A stretch of 64,000 nucleotides of DNA from Aspidapion aeneum (Eukaryota > Arthropoda > Insecta > Coleoptera > Brentidae). How positions within the stretch are numbered: position 1 is the first letter of the stretch; every line of letters begins with the position of its first letter. Under the pieces are notes generated by a model. It was not told the origin of the DNA and made no database searches. It saw only the letters and a list, made by a program, of their open reading frames with translations. Positions 57,650 to 64,000 of the stretch are shown piece after piece. Location: positions 140,794,206 through 140,858,205 of the forward strand of contig OY755038.1 in assembly GCA_963576565.1 (NCBI GenBank), given 5' to 3'. The translations under genes and the position numbers were made by a program.

Positions 57650-57856
57650 TTAATTAATTTTTCTCCCCTATTAATGTAAAGTTATGTAAAATTAACATTG
57701 TCCACTTCTAGGAACGGTAGAGAGCTGAGCTTCAAAAGGCTGATTGGAACTATGATAAAACCATAGGAAAACATTTAAAAAGTTTTGGACAATTCGTAGT
57801 AAAATTATTATTTTATTATTAAATTAAATATTATCCAAATCCTTTAAAAAAGGAGT
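57650..57856. repeat. remaining 130-bp tandem repeat unit, right of the insertion
   Basis: TTTCTCCCCTATTAATGTAA and GAGAGCTGAGCTTC...GGAACTATGATAAAACC continue the unit seen at 34450-34590. Confidence 0.7.
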
Positions 57857-58195
57857 GAAATCATAACAAGAACATTTTATGTAAACAAAAGCCAAGTACG
57901 TGAAAATGGCATTCCGTAAAAAGAATTGAGATAAAAGTAAAAGCCAAGTTCTCCAATACAAATTTATAAATGAAAGGTTCTTACTAGTTTAGGAACAGTG
58001 GTAAATTGAACATAAAGAAGTTTGGCTGTAATAGCAAAGTTTAAAAAACATTTCTAAACTAGTAAGAGCCTTTCATTTTAAAATTTGTATTGCAGAACTT
58101 ATCTTTACTTTTATCTTAATTGTTTTTACAGAATATCATTTTTGCATACTTGGCTTTTTTTACATGAAATGTTTTTGTTATGATTACTATTTCCT
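57857..58195. mobile_element. fold-back element, about 340 bp
   Basis: The left arm (ATAACAAGAACATTTTATGT, then AAAAGCCAAGTACGTG) pairs with the right arm (inverse of ACATGAAATGTTTTTGTTAT), and TTCTTACTAGTTTAG near 57980 pairs with CTAAACTAGTAAGA near 58053. Arms are about 140 bp, diverged by perhaps 15%. No gene. Confidence 0.7.
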
Positions 58196-58930
58196 CATCA
58201 CACGATAAATATTAGAATAATTTATTTAAGTAAAAGTAATCCAAAAAAACAAATTAGTATAAGACATTTCAATAGCAAGATTGTATTTTTTAAAGGACAA
58301 TAAATAAAAAGGTTGTATAAATTCAGTTTTTTTAATAACCCTCTCATATTGATTGCTGTCAAAAATTTTATGTTACCTGTATAATAAGAGTTTTATTCAA
58401 CAACTATCGAAAATAGCACTTTTACAGGTCTAGGCATTTTGATCTCATACAATCAAGAAAAAATTATTTTAACTGTGCTGCACCCTGCTCTTCAATAACC
58501 GCATCGATTTCATAATGATAGAAGCTGCTGTTACTTTTCAAAACGAAATATTACCGCGGTAAAATAAAAGTTTATACGGCACATTTTGTTTAGGAAAGTG
58601 ACTGTATGTGTTTACGCTTAAACGTATAGTTATAAGAAAGCAACTTTCCTTTTTCTATGCTTTTTCAAAATATATTGGACATAATTTTTTATTAATTCAA
58701 AATTTTCATCACTAGACCAATACAATTTTTGACAAACTTAAATATTACCCTTCTCCATATCCCTTAAAGACAAGAAGCTGTCAACTTGTATTAAAAATAA
58801 ATATAAACAAATCTATTAAGTGCGGTCCTGTTAAGCAGCCATATTGGTGTGACTCTAAGCCCTGCCTAGGGGTGCCACTTTCTGTTGCATTATACAAATG
58901 GTTGGAGCGGCTCCCTTATATTGTACCTCG
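58196..58930. other. no recognised feature
   Basis: This is AT-rich DNA without a convincing open frame or repeat partner in the window. Confidence 0.4.
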
Positions 58931-59262
58931 ATGGTTATTTGTTTCCTCGTGACATCCAGTGTATATTTCTTATTATCATAGAGGTACTTGTGACATCCGT
59001 TATTTTTATGAAACATTGGCAACAGCGCTGGATGTCACAAGTTTTTAGAGATGTTACAAAATGAAAATATTTGTATATACAATGGATACCATAAAGATAT
59101 GAAAAATTTGATTACTAAATTTGTGAGTTTATACAAATATTTTTATGGAATTAAAAATAAAATATTTTTTATTACATTTCATATTTTTTATTTTTGGATC
59201 ACACTAGGTTTTAAAGTGGATGTCACAAAAACCGACTTTTTGCTGGATGTCACATGATACAA
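58931..59262. repeat. GTGACATCC/GGATGTCAC motif cluster
   Basis: Direct copies lie at 58949-58957 and 58990-58998; inverted copies at 59030-59038, 59218-59226 and 59245-59253. The direct and inverted sets face each other as in the two ends of a small DNA transposon. Confidence 0.6.
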
Positions 59263-59272
59263 CGGTCGAGTA

Positions 59273-60216
59273 CCCACATAGCACAATTACGTGTTTAACA
59301 CGTAAAAAAGGCGTGAGAAAAGGAAACGTTGATTTTAAAAGCTGCTAGAAAAAAACGTTTATTTCATATATGAAAACAAGCGTTGTAATAACGCCATTAT
59401 CAAATTAAAACAGCACTGTTTTTACGTTAGTTTCAAGTGATTTTTATCAACGTTAAAATCACATTAGATTCACGTCTTTCCTACACGAATTTTAAAACAC
59501 GACTTGCATGGCTTTTCTACCGAATAATTTTGAGATTTTAATAGCAGCAGCGCCACCTATTGTCGGCATTTTTCACTTTGACAAAATCTATCAGGCAGTG
59601 CTTTTGCCTCTAAACTCCAAAAACCTGTTAAGAAACTGATCCCTGATCCTTTACGATCACCATCAGTCATTTAACCTGATAAAGACACATTAATATTCTG
59701 TGAAAGTGTTTACTGTTAAAAATCTTCTTTAGCTTTTAAAAAAACATAATGTATAGATAGATATATAGATATTTTGTCTTGCCTTGAGCGCCATCTTTAA
59801 AATTGTCTTGAAGTGTTGTAGTCTTAAACTAGTGAACTTTTATAACTTCATTTCGCGTCTCTTTTAGGTTAAAAAAATGTTAATAAAAAACGTGACCAAA
59901 AAAGACGCAGAAAGTTAGTAGGTTTTAGAAGTCTTAATCTAGTGGCGTTTTAAAACATATTGTGGAGGACTTTTCAAGTGTGAATTTGGTACATGAAAAT
60001 AACGAGGGTAAAAAACACGTTATATACACAGCACCAGAAACTTCAGCAAAAAGTGGATTTTTATAGCTTGATTTCTCCTTGTTTTTAAGTTATCTTTAGG
60101 CATGTAGATTTAACAAAATAAATACTACATGGTATGAGGTTTTTTTCAAGTAAAAAAAAACTTTGTTATTTTTGTTCACGTTAATTTAATGTTGATGTGA
60201 TTTTCTGCTATGTGGG
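59273..60216. mobile_element. TA-flanked TIR element, about 944 bp
   Basis: CCCACATAGCA at 59273 and TGCTATGTGGG ending at 60216 are exact inverses, each next to TA (59271-59272 and 60217-60218). Beyond 11 bp the ends are only loosely similar. No transposase frame was seen. Confidence 0.55.
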
Positions 60217-60370
60217 TATATATATATATATACATTTTTGTTCACGTTAATTTAATGTTGATGTGATTTTCTGCTATGTGGGTATATATATATATATACC
60301 CACATAGCAGAAAATCACATCAACATTAAATTAACGTGAACAAAAATAACAAAGTTTTTTTTTACTTGAT
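60146..60370. repeat. triplicated TIR-element end around a TA microsatellite
   Basis: The end sequence TTGATGTGATTTTCTGCTAT occurs directly at about 60191 and 60259 and inverted at about 60303. A (TA)8 run (60283-60298) separates the second and third copies, forming a palindrome from 60234 to 60347. Confidence 0.85.
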
Positions 60371-60459
60371 ATATATATCTAGTATACTTTCCTTCTTATG
60401 AAATATGATTTTAGGGCAAGAAACATTGAAAATAAATGGATTCATGACGGATCGGATAT

Positions 60460-60955
60460 TTTACTAACCCATTAGCACACTCCAAGTAAACTCCATGCTA
60501 TATCAACATTAAAACAGTTTTTTGTAAATATCTCCGAAACGAAACCTCCTACCAAGTTTATGGTTATAACACAAATTTTTGAAAAAAACGTGCGCTACCA
60601 TATTTCGAAAACCGCATATTGATGCGACGCTCCGTTAAAAAGTAATCATTTTTTAAACTTTTTAACTGTCAAAAAAGCATTGATGAATTTTGACCAAAAT
60701 CTAATCAGCTCGTTACAGTATGGAATACTATTTTACCTAAAAATTTCATGAAAATCGGTTGAGCGGTTTAGGAGCTATCGTGTTAGGGACAGAGTTACAT
60801 ACACACAAACACACAGACACACACACACACACACAAACACAAACACACACAAACAAACACACACAGACAGACATCACGACGATACTGCCAGGGTAGGTCA
60901 AAATTTTTTCGTCGGAAACAATACCTATTCTAGCCATTGCTGTGCGGGCTAGGAA
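60460..60955 (-). repeat. third copy of the microsatellite-bearing dispersed repeat
   Basis: In minus orientation it matches 9490-9990: the CA/GT run (about 60798-60872), GAGCTATCGTG, TTTTGACCAAAATCTAATCA, GCATATTGATGCGACGC and CTCCTACCAAGTTTATGG. It carries the terminal module TTCGTCGGAAACAATACC...GGGCTAGGAA at 60908-60955. Confidence 0.65.
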
Positions 60956-61246
60956 TCCCTAATGACCTATTGTCTAAAATACCTTGTGTCATTTTTTCGT
61001 TTTAAATTAGTTTTTCCCAAAACTCCCACGTAGTTAAACAACCTTTGTAAATTTGCATGATGACCTTCACTGTTCTCTAAATAATTCCAGGTTTTAGCTG
61101 CTACTACCCGGTACTTTGTCAAAAAGTGATATTTTGTATAACGGTGCTCTAGTAATAAAATTGTTGAATTCAATTGTTTTTAAGATCTGTTTTTAAACGT
61201 TGATCATCACGTCGGATTTTAAAAACATAACAAATACCCCACTAAA

Positions 61247-61800
61247 CTATTAGTTCAGGCCCTACATCCGAGATTCAAGCCATATGCTGCGTTTAATGGT
61301 AGAAGCAACACATTTGGCATGGATAGACATAAGGCTCGCCCGAACATTTTACGAAAGGGAACCACCCTCCCACCCCTGGCAGGGGGGTGGGTCCCCGCCC
61401 TTAAACGTGTTTTTTGATAGTTTTTTGCTAATAACTCGAAAACAGTCAACTTTTTGAAGCGGATACAATTTCCTTTTCAACGATGTACCCTAGTACCCTT
61501 TACCGGCAGTGGTGCACATTCCATTAGCGTACGAAAAACGTTAGTTAACCTTCTTTAAAGTGGGGGTGGGGGGGCTGATGAAAAGTCCTCTCTAACGATG
61601 TATAACACGCCCCCCTTACATCAGTGGCGCACATTTTATAGGCATTTAAATAAATGAGAGGTGTGGAAAAAACTTGTTTTTTTTTAATTTTCTTAAATTT
61701 TACTGTCCCACATGTCCGGTTTTAAAACCCTTTTTTAAAGCTGAAGAAATTTCCTTTCCAACGATGTATATCACTCTCCCCTCAAGGCAGCGGTAGATAT
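61247..61800. repeat. diverged partial copy of the hairpin repeat
   Basis: GTAGAAGCAACACATTTGGC at 61300 and GGGAACCACCCTCCCACCCC near 61358 parallel segments of the hairpin arm at 61900-61990. The phrase TTTCCTTTTCAACGATGTA near 61470 recurs near 61750, so the region is a diverged tandem of related units. Confidence 0.55.
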
Positions 61801-62262
61801 AGCATAGACGCACCAAAAATCGTCAAATTTGGTATACACTTGAATCTTCATTTATGACAACCATGTTAGAACAGTATTAATACACACACTGCGTTCAATG
61901 AGAGAAGCAACACACTTGGTATGAATATACAGTATACTCCCCCGAAAATATAACGACGGGGAACCATCCGCCCACTCTTGGTGGGGGGTGGTCCCTACCC
62001 TAAATGTTTTTTTTTACATTTTTCGGTTTATTAGAAAAAAATTATAAAAAAAAATTTAATGGGGGGGACCACCCTCCCGCCAAGAGTAGGCGGGTGGATT
62101 TCCCTCATTATATTATTGGGGGGAGTATACTGTATATCCATACCAATTGTGTTGCTTCTCTCATTGAACGTAGTGTGTGTACTATTCCAATATGGTTGTC
62201 TTAAATGAAGATTCAAGTGTATATCAAATTTGGCCATTTTTGGTGCGTCTATGCTAGATCTC
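61797..62262. mobile_element. 465-bp fold-back element with arms of about 215 bp
   Basis: ATAGCATAGACGCACCAAAA at 61800 pairs with its inverse ending near 62258. CACTTGAATCTTCATTTA pairs with TAAATGAAGATTCAAGTG (about 62203), GAGAGAAGCAACACA with TGTTGCTTCTCTC (about 62150), and ATATACAGTATACTCCCCC with its inverse near 62120. The loop is short and AT-rich (about 62005-62060). Confidence 0.8.
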
Positions 62263-64000
62263 CCAAGTAACACAAACTGGACAATATAGTTTAAAAGCAA
62301 AAACTTTGCAGTGAAAGTGTTGTCAGGGCTTAGTTTTTGCTGTAAAACAGCTAGTTGTGGTTTAGAAATTATTTTAGCTATAGAACCTCTCTGATAGCAG
62401 GTGTTTATGGCTATTGATGTAATAATATACAGGACTTGCTCTTTTAAAGTTAAATAATTGCTAATAAGCATGCTAAAATTTAGCTAGCTAAATAACATAA
62501 ATTTTAAGCTCTTATTCCTATTATTTAGATAGAAATAGCAACAATTTAGCAATTTTGTATTTTAAGCTGTTTATTACAAAACTTTTGAACAGCCCCCAAA
62601 AATGCTTGGCCAGAAGACCAGTGCGATTATGACTGTTGAAAAAAGGAGATTTATTGTCAAATTGTGTCAAGGCCTGATCCAAGGTTCGTAAAGAAACCGG
62701 TTGTGTGGTAACTTCCAGCCAATGACGCGGCGTTTTGCCTGCTCCACGGTCAATAAAGAAAGACCTATATGTTACATTATGAGAGAAATAAAGATAGATC
62801 TATTTAAAAGCCGAAAAAATTTATTAAAAAATTAAATAATTTAAAAATTTATGATAAAAATTCCAATAGTTTTATAAATATCAGATTCAGGACACGATTA
62901 TAAATACTTTTCCTACTCTCTTGTTCAATTTAATTAAATTTTTTACGCCGAACTCTAAAGCAAACTAGCCACATATTATTGGTTTTTTTTTGGTGGGTAG
63001 GAAATAACTAAAACTAGATTTTTTTGTCTCAAATTTATTCAAAAAAATTTAAAAAAAAAGTTAAAATGACTAAAAGTCAATAAGGCAGTTGTTATATTTT
63101 AAAATAAACTATTTTTAGATGGGGTTCATCTTACCAAATAAAGAAATAAAAAAAAAGTGTTTTAAATTCAATAAATTTTATTTCACAGGAAGAATTTTCC
63201 GTAACAATATTCTTCTACAGTTTTATATTTTCACTTATTTTAAACCTCTTTTAAAAATATTCTTTTTATTCCTAATATGCGCATATTTACTAGCTAAACC
63301 TAAACCTAGCGTCGAATAAGCCTTAATTAAAATGGATCTTACTTGAAATACTAATAACCACAGTCCAGTCAAACTTTTTATCTGTACATCCAAATTTTTC
63401 CAACTATTTGTCAAGTTTCTAATTCTGAGCATAGTTCTAATTCGTCACAATCCTTAACTTGGGATTAATTCTAGTTCTTCAGAATTCTTAATTCTGTTTA
63501 TAATTCTGATACGTGAAGATTCCCTCCAGAATTATTTTGGAGACCTAAAAGAAAAACAGGTTTTTGGAACACACCTTAAGGCACCTAGGCAGAGGACTAA
63601 ATGGTTGGGTGATTGATTACTTCTAATTAATAAAAAAAACAAAAATTAAATAATTCAACTGATAAATTACTAAAATAAATGAAAATTTACTATAGTTATG
63701 CTTTAGTAATTTAATGTTCAAATTTGTCAAATAAATGGCCATTAACTATGACAATCTGCATAGCCCAACTGTCAATTAGTCAATATCATTACTATTATTA
63801 TTATTTTACCTACAAACGATTGATAAAGAAAAATAGAGATTTTGACTAGCGTGAACGCACCTTAACATATAACGAAAATTAATAATCAAAAGTGACTACA
63901 ATTTAATCCTATATATATATTTTTTTCTAAAACAAGAAGCAATAAGCTGTTTAAAGAAAAATTGGCAAAACTGAGTCGTAATTAGCTTATAGAAAATCAA
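62263..64000. other. no recognised gene or repeat
   Basis: The sequence is AT-rich. Short phrases around AATTCT(G/A) repeat loosely at 63415-63530, and a less AT-rich patch lies at 62600-62760, but neither gave a recognisable product. Small frames here have no similarity I can name. Confidence 0.4.

Noticed and set aside
60746..60937. Open frame with a Cys/Val-rich stretch
   Set aside because: It is the CA/GT microsatellite read in one frame.
1..64000. tRNA or rRNA genes
   Set aside because: No cloverleaf with A and B boxes and no conserved rRNA block was recognised by eye; a covariance-model scan would be decisive.

Overview
This is an AT-rich eukaryotic window made almost entirely of transposable elements, most likely from an insect. 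The reasons are the mixture of Ty3/gypsy elements (one with an env-like gene), Jockey-type and RTE-type LINEs, a Penelope-like element, a Polinton-like element and many short inverted-repeat elements, plus spliced exon signals (a THAP-type first exon with a GTGAGT donor). No complete host gene, rRNA, tRNA, operon or CRISPR array was recognised. The species cannot be named from the sequence.

Layout. 1-3327 (minus): gag-pol part of a Ty3/gypsy-type retrotransposon cut off by the left edge. Between its protease and its reverse transcriptase it carries two enzyme-like domains, a macro domain of the TARG1/OARD1 type (1381-1800) and an OTU-type cysteine protease (about 900-1327). 4-10 kb: a 680-bp TIR element, a Jockey-like RT scrap, a Penelope-like element (RT plus GIY-YIG remnant) and a dispersed repeat with a GT microsatellite. 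10356-18698 (plus): a decayed but nearly full-length gypsy/errantivirus-like element with gag, protease, RT/RNase H, integrase and env-like frames, and unequal LTRs. 20.4-22.9 kb: an antisense LINE scrap followed by a 5'-truncated Jockey-type LINE with an AAAAT tail. 23-30 kb: tandem and fold-back repeats, a possible internal exon on the minus strand (28083-28274) and a THAP-type first exon on the plus strand (29414-29499). 30251-33881: an RTE-type LINE (endonuclease plus RT, one frameshift) lying between two perfect 23-bp inverted repeats.

34602-57643 is the largest feature: a 23-kb mobile element bounded by 5'-AG...CT-3' termini and a 6-bp duplication (AACATT), inserted in a roughly 130-bp tandem repeat. 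These are Polinton/Maverick hallmarks. It is almost wholly a giant palindrome. Each arm of about 9.2-9.5 kb carries one damaged protein-primed-type DNA polymerase B gene directed outward. No integrase, packaging ATPase, protease or capsid gene was seen. A separate 3.3-kb TIR element with TTA duplications (45013-48292) and a 296-bp fold-back element (43801-44096) are nested inside it.

57.6-64 kb: fold-back elements, GTGACATCC motif clusters, a TA-flanked TIR element with abutting copies, another copy of the microsatellite-bearing dispersed repeat, and a 465-bp hairpin at 61797-62262. From about 62.3 kb to the end nothing was recognised.

All coding regions are broken by stops or frameshifts except the possible host exons. 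The window therefore records successive, nested insertions rather than a working gene neighbourhood.
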